Shown here: positions 9,526 through 21,894 of the stretch, piece by piece | Numbering within the stretch: the first letter of the stretch is position 1 | How the letters are laid out: every line of letters begins with the position of its first letter | Origin: Diphasiastrum complanatum | Taxonomy: Eukaryota; Streptophyta; Lycopodiopsida; Lycopodiales; Lycopodiaceae | Length of the DNA stretch: 64,000 nucleotides | Reading direction: 5' to 3' | Assembly (NCBI GenBank): GCA_029204225.1 | Contig: CM055113.1 | Coordinates: 30,927,024 to 30,991,023, forward strand | The notes under the pieces: generated by a model | What the model was told of the DNA's origin: nothing | Seen by the model: the letters and a program-made list of their open reading frames with translations, nothing else | Database searches by the model: none | Made by a program: the position numbers and the translations under genes

Positions 9526-11250
9526 ATAGGTTAGAATAAAATATACACCCTAAAGAATTAAACTAATAGTGACTGAAATCTATGTAGCTTGAATATGTTC
9601 CGCAAAATCCAAATTAGAAAAGTCCCAATCCCAAGGTCATATCACTTGAAGAAATAGAGGGATACATTAAACATAGGTATGCATAAGATCATTGAGACTC
9701 TTTTTCATATTGAGGAGGTGTATGAAACTGATGGAAGATCAATATCCTATAATTCATCAAACAACTTATTTGTTGATCTAAATTACTTGTAGAGATACAT
9801 CGTGACATTCTATGATATAACCTTTGATGAGTCAGAAATCGTGAAAGGGCAGAAAATGGAGAGGGTTAGTACGACTCTCATGTATGGTGCACCATCACAA
9901 AAAGTGGACCAAGAAGATTTTAGATTCAATGTCCAATCCAAAAATGATATATGGTGGTTGGCAGTGTTTCAGGTAACTAGCCTCCTTATTACATTAGATT
10001 CAATGGATAATATTAATTCATAGTAAACTAAGTTTGACTAGCTCTTTGGATAGGTGCTGAAGGAGGATCATGATATATTATCATGAATATTCTCAAGGAC
10101 ATCTTATCCTAAGATCATCAAGGACCATATGGATGGAGGATTTCTCAATGTTCCAGAAGTTGGAGACTTCAATGTTGAATGGCACTTAGCAGGTGATTTG
10201 AAAACATTGAAATGCATGTATAATGTCTCTCACGGTGCTACATCTATACACCCTTGTTTTGTACTGCATGAAAATGGCAAAAGATGCTACTAGGAGTACC
10301 AGAATTACTAGAGAATATCCAGATCCAAACTGGAAGCTTGTGTTGTCTATTTCTTTGAAAAATGTGCATGTTTGCACTCTTCATGCAGAAGTTAGATTAA
10401 TAGAAAAGATCATTAATCTTCATATAGTTTTTGCTTGGAATAGTTAGCCAACATCATCTGCAAAGGCAGCTATCTCTCGACGAAGATGTTTTATCGAAAG
10501 CAGGACTTCATAAGGCACATGTCAAAATTCAGAAAGATGAAAAGCTTTCAGGAAAGACAGGAAATATACTAATCCAAGCATAGGAGGAGCAAAAGCATGT
10601 CGATTCTTATCAAATCATACTGGTAAGGCTTCTAACATTCAACAGTCAGACATATATCATTGCTGCCACTCAGGTATTCGAGAAGAGCAGGAAAACTAGA
10701 GTACTAAAAGTTGATGTATGGAAGAAGCTTGATAGTATGATTGAAATTCTAAGAAAAGATAGTTTCTCTGATATCGATAAGAAAGCTGTACAAAAGACTT
10801 ATGTCGAGTTTGTTGATGCAGTATCAAAAGCATGGGGAGAAGATCACATCACTCATTACATGGTTAGTATAATTTTTTCAAGGTGCTTTTAATTTTTCCT
10901 ATATATTTTCAAACATAAGACTGACATTACAATTTTGACATCTACAACACATAGCATGCAAGTTCATACAAGAAGAGAGAAATCAGATGATTGTTGAGTA
11001 GAAGATAACAATGGCATTCAATCATCATTGTCCTCAAATCATGACAAGTTCAGAATTGCTTGCAAACTCACAGAGCAAGAGAGAGGAGCATCATAATCAA
11101 ATGATATGTATTCAATGTAAATGTATTGATTGTATGATAACGGAATACAAAGTGTTCACTCTTCATCATCAACTCTTGTATTTGCTTCTATGCTTGTATT
11201 GTCATGAAGAAATTATCTACTTGAGTATGCATTATCCTTGTTTCCACTAA
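9526..11250 (+). pseudogene. Decayed multi-exon transposase-like gene, family not recognised
   Basis: Short coding-looking frames with the same orientation recur: FYDITFDESEIVKGQKMERV (9802-9861), then WHLAGDLKTLKCMYNVSHGA near 10180, then IIAATQVFEKSRKTRVLKV near 10660 leading to WGEDHITHYM just before a GTTAGT donor-like site at 10862. A further frame follows from about 10955. The phrases GDLK..K and HITHYM resemble unclassified eukaryotic DNA-transposase proteins, but I cannot name the family. Many stops break it. It seems to belong to the element that copia A inserted into. Confidence 0.3.
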
Positions 11251-12713
11251 GTTCAATATAAGTAGAGTACAATGAATAATGGGAGCTCCTTAAAGGAACA
11301 TTCCCATCAATAAAACCTATAATGTTCAAAACATAAGATCTTTTGATGAAAATGATCTTATTCATCTTAACAAATTTATGTCTTCCTAGGTAGAAAAATA
11401 AAGCTTTACCTACCATTATCAGAGTCTCCCCAACTAGGCTCAACTTCAAATGAGCAATAGATCTCATTCTTTAGAAAATGCCTAAGATAGTGGCCAAGTC
11501 CACTATCCCTCTGGAACGAGAAAGCATGTTGTCTGTAACCACTTTGTCTCACAGCAAAGTCATCAATTACGAGGGCATCCTACAATAAAAATTAAGTTTT
11601 AAGAAAGAAACATTCAGCAGTTAACAAAATTCTTAGGCAAGAAAGTTAAAACACTTACACATTCTTCATCAGCAACAACCAGATCCGAATGATCAATATT
11701 ATGGCCACCTACTGAAGAAGAATAATTTGTGAAATGCATTAATGATGGACGAGGGAAGCCCATATGAGATTGAAATGCCACAAACTCTTCATCAGATGGT
11801 ATGCTTTGTCCATGCTCAGCAAAATTTGACAAAGCTTTTGTCATAGGTATTCTTCACCGGTCATAAGTCCATCCTCATCATCATAATCAATTCTAGGCAC
11901 AAGGTCATTTGTTTCAAAATCTACAATGTCAGAGAATTTAGAAATTGTGCCTCACAATAGTCAAAAAATTGACACAAATCAACTGTAGTAATATATACAT
12001 CATCATTTATATGATACACAAGAAAATTAAAAAAAAACATTTAGATTCATCTTTAGACATTGATTCATCAGCAGTAATATTAGAGCCAATGAAAGAATCC
12101 TAAAGCACTTCAGTATTAACATCAAGAAAATCACTATCCATATCAATGGTGTCGATTTGGAAGTGACTAATGTCTTGAAAGAATGATTGAATTGAGGATG
12201 ATGCAATCTGAGGATCAGAAGCAACAACTTTCTCATCATCCGGGATCTGAACTAACAAGAAAAGTATGAAACCAATCTAGTATTCAACAAATGACATTTT
12301 CTCTTACAGTAAGGACACATTGAAGTGCTTTTAAATTGCTCATACAATTTAGTGAACATTCTATCCAGTCTTTGCTTGAATTGTGGGAAAAAATGCACAA
12401 GATCAGAAAAAATGCATGAAGGAGAGTGGACCTATGGAGATAACAGGTATATTGACTATATCCCTGAATCTAACATAGTGGTCATAAAATACTTAAGAAT
12501 TGGGTTGCACAGTCTTGAAAACATGTAAATATGGGCGAAATAGGGAGTGAAAGTAGTCTAAATTCACATTAATTCCAAACTCAGTAAGAAATGCACTTAG
12601 GTTGCTATCACGACTAGATTTGGAGGTTGGCCAGATATCGCTCCTGTGCGCAAGATAAGCAAACTGGAGAAAAGAGATTGTAAAAAGCGCGAACAAGAGA
12701 GATATGTATGGAA
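11251..12713 (-). pseudogene. Unrecognised decayed coding sequence, left half of the host element of copia A
   Basis: Minus-strand frames at 11844-11614 (FAEHGQSIPSDEEFVAFQSH) and 12696-12493 (NLSAFLTEFGINVNLDYFHS) look protein-like in composition but match nothing I know. If the 18.3-29.6 kb segment is re-inverted, this sequence continues directly into 28312-27483, giving one interrupted element. That continuity is inferred from the copia A target-site duplication. Confidence 0.3.
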
Positions 12714-12718
12714 GATAA
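12714..12718 (+). other. Target-site duplication GATAA of copia A, left copy
   Basis: The five bases before the LTR start TGTGAAG are GATAA. The reverse complement of 28308-28312 beyond the other LTR is also GATAA. Confidence 0.8.
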
Positions 12719-13448
12719 TGTGAAGATTATTAAAATATTATCTTCCTATCTCGAGTTTGGGGTCATGTCCATGATAATTTCCACTAGATTTCATGTTGTA
12801 CATATAAGGAGTGTGAATTGAGCACATATCCTTCTAGTGTAGCTCGGATTTGAGTTAGATAGGTTCAATTATGATGACATGCAGATGTTTTGATAGCATG
12901 CAAAGTCTTACTGTATGCATGCAAGCCACATGCAATCAGTGCATGCAACATGCAAAGTAGTTTCTTTGATCTACACATGTCTAGGCAGTTTTATGAGTTG
13001 ACATGCAGTACATGCACCATACATGCATGCAGTTATACATGTGGATCTCGGGTAGGTAAATTAGTTCAGTTAAGTGGACTTTCCATGCAACTCCATTGTA
13101 GGAATTTGAGTCTCCCCCATGTAGGGAAAGCTGGGCATGTTTTGCCATATTGTGAATATTGAGATTTTGGTGTTTTGGACTCATTCTCTCTCAACCCGAG
13201 TTTTCTATGGATGATTGTCTCTCTCTACCCGAGAGCACCCTCTTTTTACCATACTGAACACTTAGAATTATTTCTGACATTCATTTCTCATATTGAAGAG
13301 TTAGATTTTTTCATCAGATGTATGCCATTGTGCTCTTGCCTTAGATTTTTCAAGCATACTGTTCTTTGATCAATCTTGTGCAATCACAACACCTCAGTAA
13401 GGTCCTGTAGGGTGTGTGGTGAAGTTCACACGTGCTAAAAACTTCACA
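12719..13448 (+). mobile_element. Copia A, 5' LTR (730 bp)
   Basis: The LTR starts TGTGAAG and ends CTTCACA, a 7-bp terminal inverted repeat with TG...CA ends. It is followed at once by a tRNA-Met primer site. The same 730-bp sequence lies on the minus strand at 28313-29042. A run of ATGCATGC-like motifs lies near 12900-13030, and CTCTCTCTACCCGAGAG occurs near 13210. The LTR carries no gene, although a 90-codon open frame exists in both copies. Confidence 0.9.
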
Positions 13449-13460
13449 TGGTATCAGAGC
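13449..13460 (+). other. Primer-binding site of copia A (tRNA-Met)
   Basis: TGGTATCAGAGC directly follows the LTR. It is the usual Ty1/copia primer site, complementary to the 3' end of initiator tRNA-Met. Confidence 0.95.
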
Positions 13461-14865
13461 TCCATGCTTTGAAGAGGTGAGGGTGTATACATCAGATTAT
13501 CAGTGTTTTTGCTTGCAGGTGTGAAGAATTGAAAAAGATTATCTATGTTTTTTACATCAAGCATCTAGGTGTAGGATGTTTATAGGAATAAATTTGGCAT
13601 AGATGGCAAATTATGCATTTCCACTTGTAATGCCACTATTGAGCCAAAATAGAGTAAGAGGCTAAACACGTGCCAATTAGAGTGTAGACAAGTGTAAAGC
13701 TTTTGTTTGATGAATTCCAAGAGGTCCAATAGGATTTAGAGGTGGAACCTTGTGAGGTCCAATAGGAAATTGAGGTGTGCTTGAATATAGTCCAATAGAA
13801 TTAAGAGGTGCATGGATCAATGGTCCAATAGGATCAAGAGGTGACAAAGTATGGTCCAATCATAGTTAAGCATAGTGGTAGCTCGTGGATCTTCTAGTAT
13901 CATTGTACTCCTCATTCTGGATCTAATTGATTTGGTGATTTTATGGATTTTGTGAGTTATTGGATTTCTAGCTTTCTCTCTCTACCCGAGAGCTCATGAT
14001 GTTTTTTCTCTCTCTACTCGAGGAGAGCAGCTTGTTTTTACTTAGATTATTTTTTGAATACTTCCCACATGTGTGAGTGAGAGTTGGAAGTGATTGAATG
14101 CATGTAGTAGTAGTGTGTTTTTGCCATAGGATCTAAGATTGATCTTGAATTTCAATCTAGTCTTGATCTTGGTGCATCTACACATCTTAGGAGATCACAA
14201 GTACATGTTGTGGACAATCCACACGTGTGAATTCAACAGCAGGAACTCGAATTTTGGAGAAGGATTCAAACTCGCTGAGAAACAAGCAATTTATGGATCA
14301 TAAGTGGATCAAATCAAGGCTGATCTGATCCAGTGGAGCTCTTTACAGACAAAGAGCTCACACGTGTGAAATCAGCCCTCATTAATGAGTGCTACTTTTC
14401 AAGGAATGATCCAAATCTGATGTTCTATAGCTTATTAGATAGGTATTGGAGAGTAGAATGTGTTGCTCTTGTTTCTAGATCAATTTGATTTGTTTTTAGA
14501 AGAGTTTTAGGCAATCGGAGAGTTTGAGAGGGTACTCAACTCGTGGGATATGCCAAAGTGAGCACACATCTGTCTTTTTCACCATTTTCATCAATTTTCA
14601 CTATCAATCAAGTAGGATTGGATAGAAGTGAGTGTTATGAGGTCTTAGACTTTTCATTTCACACATATTATTGTGCTTGAGTTGGAAGTAAGTTCCTAGA
14701 GAGTTTATCAGTACATTCAAACTCATGGGAGAGATAGACTTCTTGCTTGCATGTGCTTCTTCTTTTGTGACTGAAGCAAGATCCAAATTCAAGATAGATT
14801 GATTTTCTGTAGCAACATCCTTTCTACTCCATTTTTTATCATTACTAGAATTTCTCACCAAGAAA
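13461..14865 (+). other. Long untranslated leader of copia A with a degenerate minisatellite
   Basis: About 1.4 kb separates the primer site from gag. At 13727-13861 a ~35-45 bp unit containing GGTCCAATAGGA and AAGAGGTG is repeated four to five times imperfectly. The motif CTCTCTCTACCCGAGAG, also present in the LTR, returns near 13977 and in altered form near 14010. CACACGTGTGAATT and CACACGTGTGAAATC form short palindromes near 14220 and 14350. Confidence 0.6.
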
Positions 14866-15780
14866 ATGTCTTCATCTGGTTCACATTTCTTAGAGCACAT
14901 TGAGAGATTAACATCTTCCAGTTATGCAATGTGGAAGATCAGAATGGAATCATTGTTGATTCTACAAGATGTAATAGATATTGTGAGTGGAGCTGAAGAA
15001 GAACCTACTGGACCTAATGAAGCTACAACATTCCACAAAAGAACCAGAATTGCCCTTCATTTTATAAAAATGAATGTTACCAATGAAGTGTTAAGAGAGA
15101 TCAGTACATGCACCACTGCCAAGGAAGCTTGGAATACTCTAAAAACAATCTATGAAATCAAAAATACTTCTAGATTGCTTACACTTAGAAACCAAATATT
15201 TCTAAGTTATCAGAGAATAGATGGAGTGCTTCATCATATGTCATGAGAGTTAAGGATCATCATCAAGAGTTAGCTGGTATTAGTGATGCTCTTAAGAACA
15301 CTGAACTCGTTCAAGTAGTCCTAAATGGACTTAGAAATGAGTATGACAATATTGTGTAGACTTATGCTGTCAGAGAGGATCTTCCATCCTTGGAGACACT
15401 TCAAGGTATTCTCATTGCTGAAGAAAGCAGACAAGAGAACAAGATGTTGAGGATCAACAGACTTTTATTGAAAGATGGTGGAGATGACAAAGCACTCTTC
15501 ATTAGAGACAAGTCAAGAGGCAAGGGCAAAGGACAACAACACTTCAAGAAGGACAAAGCCAAAGAAGGTGGTGAGGATCAGTCCTCACAAGGTGCAACAT
15601 CCAGTAGCAAGAAGAAGATATCAAAGATCAAGTGTTTTTTCTATGGAAAGAAAGGACATTATGCATCAAATTGTTTCAAGGAGAAGAACCAATCTAAGCA
15701 AGCTAACCTTACTAATGAGGATGAGTGTGAGGGTGTAGAGAGTGAAAGAAAGGATTCATTAATGATGTCTACTTTTTCAT
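14866..15780 (+). pseudogene. Copia A gag (capsid and zinc knuckle)
   Basis: This encodes the structural protein that packages element RNA. The N-terminal gag domain begins MSSSGSHFLEHIERLTSSSY and contains AMWKIRMESLL and TTAKEAWNTLK, typical of the copia UBN2-like gag. A frameshift or stop near 15244 moves the reading to the frame that continues VKDHHQELAGISDALK, and a TAG stands near 15357. A zinc knuckle KCFFYGKKGHYASNC is present, but the second cysteine of the usual CxxC is shifted to FFYG, so it is probably defective. Basic linker sequence rich in K, G and E precedes it. Confidence 0.85.
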
Positions 15781-16994
15781 CTTTTCCTTTTAAGAATGAA
15801 GAAGTCTGGTGGATAGATAGTGGGGCTAGTTCTCACATGTCTAGTTCTAGGAACTCTTTCACTAATCTCATGCCATATCTAGGTGCAAAAAGGTCAATCT
15901 ATACTGCTAATGATGTAGAGTGTAGGATTGAAGGAATAGGTAGCATTCCATGACATGCATCATCATAAAAAAAAATTTGCTTACATGATGTACTGTATGT
16001 ACCTAGATTGACTAAGAATCTCATTAGTGTAGGACAGTTGTTTGATAGTGGATTGGATGTAAAGTTTCAAGTTGACAAGTGTATAATCTCAAGAGAAAAT
16101 AAAGTCATTGCTAGAGGATCTAGAATTGGTAAGTTGTACAAACTAGATTCTAGGGAGAGTGCTAACATTTCAAATATTGCTTGTGAGACCAAGGTTCTTC
16201 GAGAGGATTTGTGGCACAGGAGATTAGGTCATCCCAATTTCAAAGTCGTGCAATCTATGGTCAAGGAAGGAAAAGTTGTTGGACTACCAAAGACACTATC
16301 AAAGGAGCTTCTACTTTGTGAAGCTTGTGTGCTGGCAAAGTCACACAAAAGGCCTTTTTCTAGATCAAGTATCAAGACAAAGCAACCATTTGAACTTGTA
16401 CACTCAGATGTTCATTTTTCATCAACTAAGAGCAAAGGAGGAGCCAACTACTTTGTCTCTTTTGTAGATGATTATACAAGACATTCTTGGATCTATATGT
16501 TGTCTTCAAAAGCCATGGTTTATGATGTTTTTCTTACTTTTAAAGCTTATGTAGAGAAGCAGTTTCCTTTTAAGATAAAAGTTTTAAGAAGTGATAGTGG
16601 AGGGGAATACACTTCCAATAAGTTTAAAGACTTTTGTGAGAGAGAGGGTATTCAAAGAGAGTTCTCTTGTTCATATACTCCTCAGCAAAATGGAGTTGCT
16701 GAGAGAAAAAATAGAACTTTGTGTGAATGTGCAAAAGCCATTAGGCTGGAAGCTTCTCTGCCTAAAGAATTTTGGGGAGAGGCAGTTGCATGTGCAAACT
16801 ATCTTTGTAATAAGCTTCCAAATCTTGCAATAGGAGGAAAGACGCCATTTGAGATGTTGTATAAGAAAAAGCCTAAGGTATATCATCTTAGGATTTTTGG
16901 TTGTGTATGCTTTGTACATGTACCTCTAAAAACTAAGAAGAAGGAAGATCCTAGTGCAGTAAAAGGAAATTTTGTAGGTTATGCATCTACTTAA
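15781..16994 (+). pseudogene. Copia A protease and integrase
   Basis: The aspartic protease motif WWIDSGASSHM lies near 15806-15840. After a stop near 15952 and a short disrupted stretch, the reading continues LTKNLISVGQLFDSG, the gag-pre-integrase motif LWHRRLGHPNF near 16210 and the CEAC zinc residues. Integrase catalytic residues are visible in LVHSDVHFSS (D), LRSDSGGEY (D) and NGVAERKNRTL (E), the D,D-35-E arrangement. The region ends YKKKPKVYHLRIFGC and a TAA at 16992, where most copia elements read on into reverse transcriptase. Confidence 0.9.
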
Positions 16995-18345
16995 AAAGCA
17001 TACAAGATTTATTTGTCCTCTACTGACAAAAATGTTGTTAATAGAGATGTGGTCTTCCATGAAGATCAAAAATTTAACTTGGATGATGTTCAGATCAAAG
17101 AGACTCATGCAAGATCAATCATCACTCTTGATGTTGTTCAAGAAGAGGTGAGGCCGAGGCTTGAGGAGGAGCAGATTCAAGCTACCACACCAAGAAGATT
17201 TACATGAGCAAGATCTGATCCAAGGAGGCTAGCATATGATGAAGAAGGAAGGCGAGTGGAAGGTGAAACTTCCTATCATGCACTTTTTATATCAGATGAA
17301 GAGCCTAAGGATGTCCAAGAAGCTTTTCAATCCAAGGAGTGGGTTGAAGCAATGACCCAAGAATTTGAAGCCTTGATGTCAAATAACACATGGGAGCTTG
17401 TGGAGCCACCAAACAACATGCATGTGATCGGATGTAAGTGGCTATTCAGAATCAAGTATAATCATGATGGATCTATCAATAAGTATAAAGCAAGCCTTTG
17501 TGCTAAAGGCTACTCACAAATTGAAGGTCTTGATTATGAAGATACCTTTGCACCAGTTGCAAAGATGGTAACAATTCGAATACCCATCTCTCTTGCATGT
17601 TTTCACAAATGGAGTATGTTCTAGTTTGATGTTTCTAATGCATTTCTCAATGGTAACCTTGAGGAGGAGATTTATATGGAGCAACCTCCAGGTTTTGTGA
17701 AGGAAGGTGATGAATCAAAAGTTTGTCTTTTGTTCAAAAGTCTGTATGGACTGAAACAGGCACCAAGGTCTTGGTATGCAAGGCTCAATTCTTATCTCAT
17801 ATCACTCGGATTTTGTATAAGTGAATATGACCCTTCTCTGTATTATAAGTTTGTAGATAACTTTGTAATTATTCTTCTCATCTATGTAGATGATATTATT
17901 CTTTGTGGAAACATTGAGAAGTTAGTTGAAGAAACTAAGCATGCACTTGATACTGAGTTTAAAATGCAGAACTTAGGAGTTCCTCACTATATTCTAGGCC
18001 TTGAAATAGATTTTTGGAAAGGTTATGCATTCATAAGCCAAAGTAGATATGCACTTTCCATGCTCAGGAAATTTCATATGGATAACTGTAAAGGCATAGA
18101 TACACCTATTGAGCACACTGTAAAAGTTCCTATTAAGGATGATGAAAAATCGTTTGAGGACATCGCTCTTTATAGGAGTCTTATTGGCTCACTTATTTGG
18201 TTAACAGTGACTAGGCCTGATCTAAGCTTTTGTGTTCATAAGCTAAGTCAACACATGCAGGATCCAAAGTTATATCATTGGAAGTTGGCTAAAAGAGTCT
18301 TGAGATATATATCTTCTACCTTGGATTATGGACTATATTGTTCGC
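16995..18345 (+). pseudogene. Copia A reverse transcriptase, cut at 18345
   Basis: The frame continues from 17013 and 17256 with NNTWELVEPP, GCKWLFRIKYN, YKASLCAKGYSQ and EDTFAPVAKM. After a TAG near 17623 it resumes with the catalytic IYVDDIILCGN near 17880. The thumb region reads LIGSLIWLTVTRPDLSF and KRVLRYISSTLDYGLYC, then stops matching copia at 18345, where sequence in the opposite orientation begins. The expected next segment (LIAFSDSDFAGD) is at 29571-29480 on the minus strand. Confidence 0.9.
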
Positions 18346-18640
18346 AGGTGCAAAGGTCTCATCACAGTCAATGCCATACTCTTGAGCATATCCTTTTGCC
18401 ACTAATCTTGCCTTGTACCTTTTGATTGATCCATCTTCTTTTGTCTTGATCTTGAAGATCCACTTACACCCAATTGCCTTCTTGCCTTTTGGAAGTTCCA
18501 CCAACCTCCAAGTGTTGTTCTTGATGAGTGCTTGATGCTCATGATCCATGGCTTGGATCCATTCCTCCTTTTGATTTGCTTCACCTGCACAAGTTGGTTC
18601 ATCAAACGAACTTTCTTCAGCTCAATTTAAAATTTAGATA
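18346..18640 (-). pseudogene. Copia reverse transcriptase fragment, inverted
   Basis: On the minus strand the fragment reads EEWIQAMDHEHQALIKNNTW, RLVELPKGKKAIGCKWIFK, YKARLVAKGYAQ and GIDCDETFAP. It is the fingers part of a copia reverse transcriptase from a different element than copia A. It ends abruptly at the junction at 18345/18346, the proposed left inversion breakpoint. Confidence 0.85.
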
Positions 18641-20209
18641 TAGAATTTAATACAAATATAGTTAAAATTTGGTTAAAACATAATCACAGATCATAATACA
18701 TAGTAACACACCCAGAAAGCACTCTCCCACACCAAGCTTTCATATATAGCATCTGTAATTATGAAAAACAAAATACATTGTACAAATAGCTTTTGTTTTG
18801 TCTAGACATTGTTGAAGTGGATACTGAAGAATCTATAGCTAGTTATTTTTTTACTTTTTTTTGTTCTATATTGATGAAATGACTAGGGGTGTTTCCTTGG
18901 TATTGTTGATAAATGTCTGCTCATAGAAGAGGCATTTGACAGTGTTGAGCACATTGGTTTTGGCCATTACCTTAGGCATTTCAAAGGTGATGAGATATGC
19001 ATTGCTCAGTCCAAATTTAGTCCAATTGAAAAAACCATGATCATGGTCATCAAGGCATTATCCATTATTTAGGTAGACATAAGTTTGTTAAAACAAATAA
19101 AATATTATTTTTTTCTAAAAAGATGATATTACTTAAGCTTCTAGATTATGGAACTAAGATTCTTCTTATAAGCAATTGTCATTGTGCATTATATGCAAGA
19201 TATATTTGATTAAGTGGTAAGAAAGACAACATGTATCTCTTAGATCCATTTGCAAGTAGAGAATTTCTCCATGGTAATAGGACAATTGAAAGAGAAGAAA
19301 AAGAGTGACAATTATGACTTTTAACAATATACTTTATACAATGATCTATATACAAAATTTTTCTATGTCTATCTATCAATTTTTGGAACGATTCCAACCA
19401 CTTCTCAAAAATTCGAAGTGAGAGAAAACCACTTCCCAAAAATGCGAAGTGAGAGAAAAATGCAATGTCCTCGTCTGCATCAACATTCCCTACGGGTTGA
19501 CCATGTACACATTGAACAAATGTCATTACAAGCCAAATACTTCCAAGTACAACAGCTTGCCTAATTAGATGACAAACATTTATTGTAATTAACACATGAT
19601 GCAATCCATAAATGGATCATCCCAGCACACTCTACGTGAGGCTCCGTCCATGAGATGTATGATTTTGAGCCTCCTAGTTATGCCGTCATTCTGGTTGTAA
19701 CTGCTATTTGTTGTGCTTCAGCGTATTATAGCAGCAATATGTTTTTCTATCTGTGTATAATGTAGATGAATGTTTTTTGTGATTTGAATGCACTTCATTG
19801 ATGTTTGATAATACTTGTTCACTCACTTTGATCAAAATACAGACATCTATGACTCCTCAACTTCTGATCAGACGACGGCTGTCTTTGACGCCTGAGAAAC
19901 TTGCGTTATCATACTGCTCTTTCAATCTATTTCAGAAGTGAACTTCTTATTGAATCCATTTCCAGTAATACCACACTCAAACCATTTCTAATCTCTTCGG
20001 TGGACTGTACTCATTCAGTTTTTGTGAGTATAAATTAATTTTTAAGATGTTGTTGGGCACCAGAACATTTAAGCTGTGACTACACTTAGAATAAACAATC
20101 TATTAGACTATTTTGCATCTAGCAGTCCATTGTAGCGAGAGAGCTATTTCGCAAATATTCCTGCTCTCTTCTCCGCTCGTGTTCTCCATCCTCCTTAGCC
20201 CCATCAGAT
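18641..20209. other. Mostly unassigned sequence ending in an LTR 3' end
   Basis: No gene is recognised with confidence. A minus-strand frame at 19604-19179 starts with a hydrophobic stretch (VVLGSIWLVMTFVQCVHG) like a signal peptide, but nothing else identifies it. It spans a short direct repeat: CCACTTCTCAAAAATTCGAA near 19400 and CCACTTCCCAAAAATGCGAA near 19430. The last few hundred bases before 20206 (ending CCATCA) must be the LTR of copia F; its left end is not determined. Confidence 0.4.
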
Positions 20210-20221
20210 TGGTATCAAAGC
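20210..20221 (+). other. Primer-binding site of copia F (tRNA-Met)
   Basis: TGGTATCAAAGC stands three bases after a CA end of a probable LTR and 53 bases before a gag ATG. Confidence 0.85.
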
Positions 20222-20274
20222 ATAGCTCAAATAAACCGAGAGATTAAGTTTGTTCTATTTGTAATGTTGTTAAC

Positions 20275-21036
20275 ATGTCTTATATTGGTAGCCCTTCGTC
20301 ATCATCATCCAACAAAACTAGAATCATTGACAAGCTCAATGGATCTAACTTCTTTATCTGGAAGTTAAAACTTCGGATGATGTTGATAGATATAGATCTT
20401 TGGTATATAGTAGAAGGAGCTGACCTAAAACTAGAAGATGGTGATCAAGCAAAGGCATGGAAGATCATAGATTAGAAGGCCTTAGCATGCATCACACTCA
20501 ATCTGGCCGACTCCCAAAAGTCATTTGCTTTTAGGATGTCTGATTCTACTGCCATCACTTCTCACATCAAAAGCTTCAAATCTTTAATGGATCAGTTATC
20601 AGTCGTAGAATGTGCTATTAAAGATGATGATGTCGTTATGACCTTGTTTTCTTCTCTTCCAAAGTCGTATGAACACTTTGTTGTAAAGATCTTCACACAA
20701 CCTAACTTCACTATTCAAAAGGTGATCGGACATCTACTTCAAGAAAAAACACAGAGAAAGACCAGCGGCCTATCCATGTACTTCAGAAAAGAAATGCGGA
20801 GAAGGACTAGCGGCCTGTCTATCAAAGACAAGTCCTTGGCCCTATACACCAAGAAGAAAGACTATTCTGAGGGCAAGATTCAAGTGCAACAGCAACAGCA
20901 TAAGCCTCACACTCAAGGTGAGAACATTGGATCATGCAAGAAGCTTTTCTACAGATATTGCAAGAGAGCCAATCATGACCTCAAGGAGTGTCGTATCCGC
21001 ATCTACAACGAGGCAAAGAAGCAACAACAGCAGTAG
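20275..21036 (+). pseudogene. Copia F gag
   Basis: The frame begins MSYIGSPSSSSSNKTRIIDK and contains LNGSNFFIWKLKLRMML, the standard copia gag start. A TAG at 20473 is followed by the rest of the domain: ALACITLNLADSQ and SHIKSFKSLMDQLSV, SSLPKSYEHFV. A degenerate zinc knuckle LFYRYCKRANHDLKECR follows, and a glutamine run ends the frame at 21036. A duplicated piece with RKTSGLS/RRTSGLS lies near 20760-20820. No pol of this element is seen; the sequence fades out by about 21300. Confidence 0.8.
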
Positions 21037-21340
21037 CCAGATTCCTCCAATACGGCGACCAATAATAATTTGCTAAGAACAGTTTACCAGATTGAGCAAT
21101 AAGAGAGTCAGACAGAATGAAGAAAACCATAGTAATATTGACACAAATCTGAACGCAGATCAAACTGAGATGTTATCAGACTAAGTATAGCAAAATATAC
21201 AAGTCAATAATGTTGTTGAGCACAAGAAAATAGCGGATGAAAACCACATGCTCTACAAAGCTAATCCAATCTATGAAAGGAATGGACCTGTTACTGACAA
21301 TAAAAGAATCAATGCGTGAGGGCATCTACTTCGTCTATCT
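21037..21340. other. Remnant of copia F after gag
   Basis: Frames are full of stops. The composition resembles the gag-protease linker of copia elements, but no motif is secure. Confidence 0.3.
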
Positions 21341-21894
21341 CTGATAAGTTTTTGATGCTATTATTTTCACACACACTGGATACGCAGATGGTATCCAACA
21401 TATATACATAATTTTACAGGTGTGCAGATAAAGAAAGTACAAAGTGGATGTGCTGTCTGTAGGAGATCATGGGTGGCTGCTGTCATTGTCAAATCTGATT
21501 GCACAGTTGCATGGGATGAGTGTGAGAAGGCCACAACTACAGCCTTCGCTGAAATGAACGTTGGTGAAGATGCAAAAAATGCGACACTCTGACGAAATGC
21601 CTTAGGATTTAATTTACAGGGTGCCTTCGCTTTTCCTAGGGCACCTTCGGCATTTTGTATGGCAGTGTCATCTTTTTTGTCTGTCACGAATCATGTGTAA
21701 AAAAACAATGTTATGTTTTTCGCCTTTTTTGCTTATGAGAATTTACTTGTATTTATGCAGATAGTCGTGTTTTATTCGTCTGTCTTAATTTACATGTAAA
21801 TATGCAGACTGTGCGACAACATGAGTAAAAAATACAACATGAATGGAGGTAGATTCAAATAGGATTTTAGAGAGTAGAGGAGATAAATCCAACA
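21341..21894 (-). mobile_element. Copia B, 3' LTR (minus strand), right end clear
   Basis: On the minus strand a polypurine tract (AAGGGGGGG, 21895-21906) is followed by TGTTGGATTTATCTCC, a standard LTR start. The far end of the LTR is uncertain. The short motif GAAGGTGCC/GAAGGCACC recurs near 21610-21650. Confidence 0.7.

Noticed and set aside
12890..13162. A 90-codon ORF found twice (12890-13162 and 28871-28599)
   Set aside because: Both copies are inside the copia A LTRs; repetition reflects the LTR pair, and the sequence has no protein motif.
19179..19604. Secreted protein gene with a signal peptide on the minus strand
   Set aside because: Only the hydrophobic start suggests it; there is no homologue I recognise and an internal repeat explains part of the frame.
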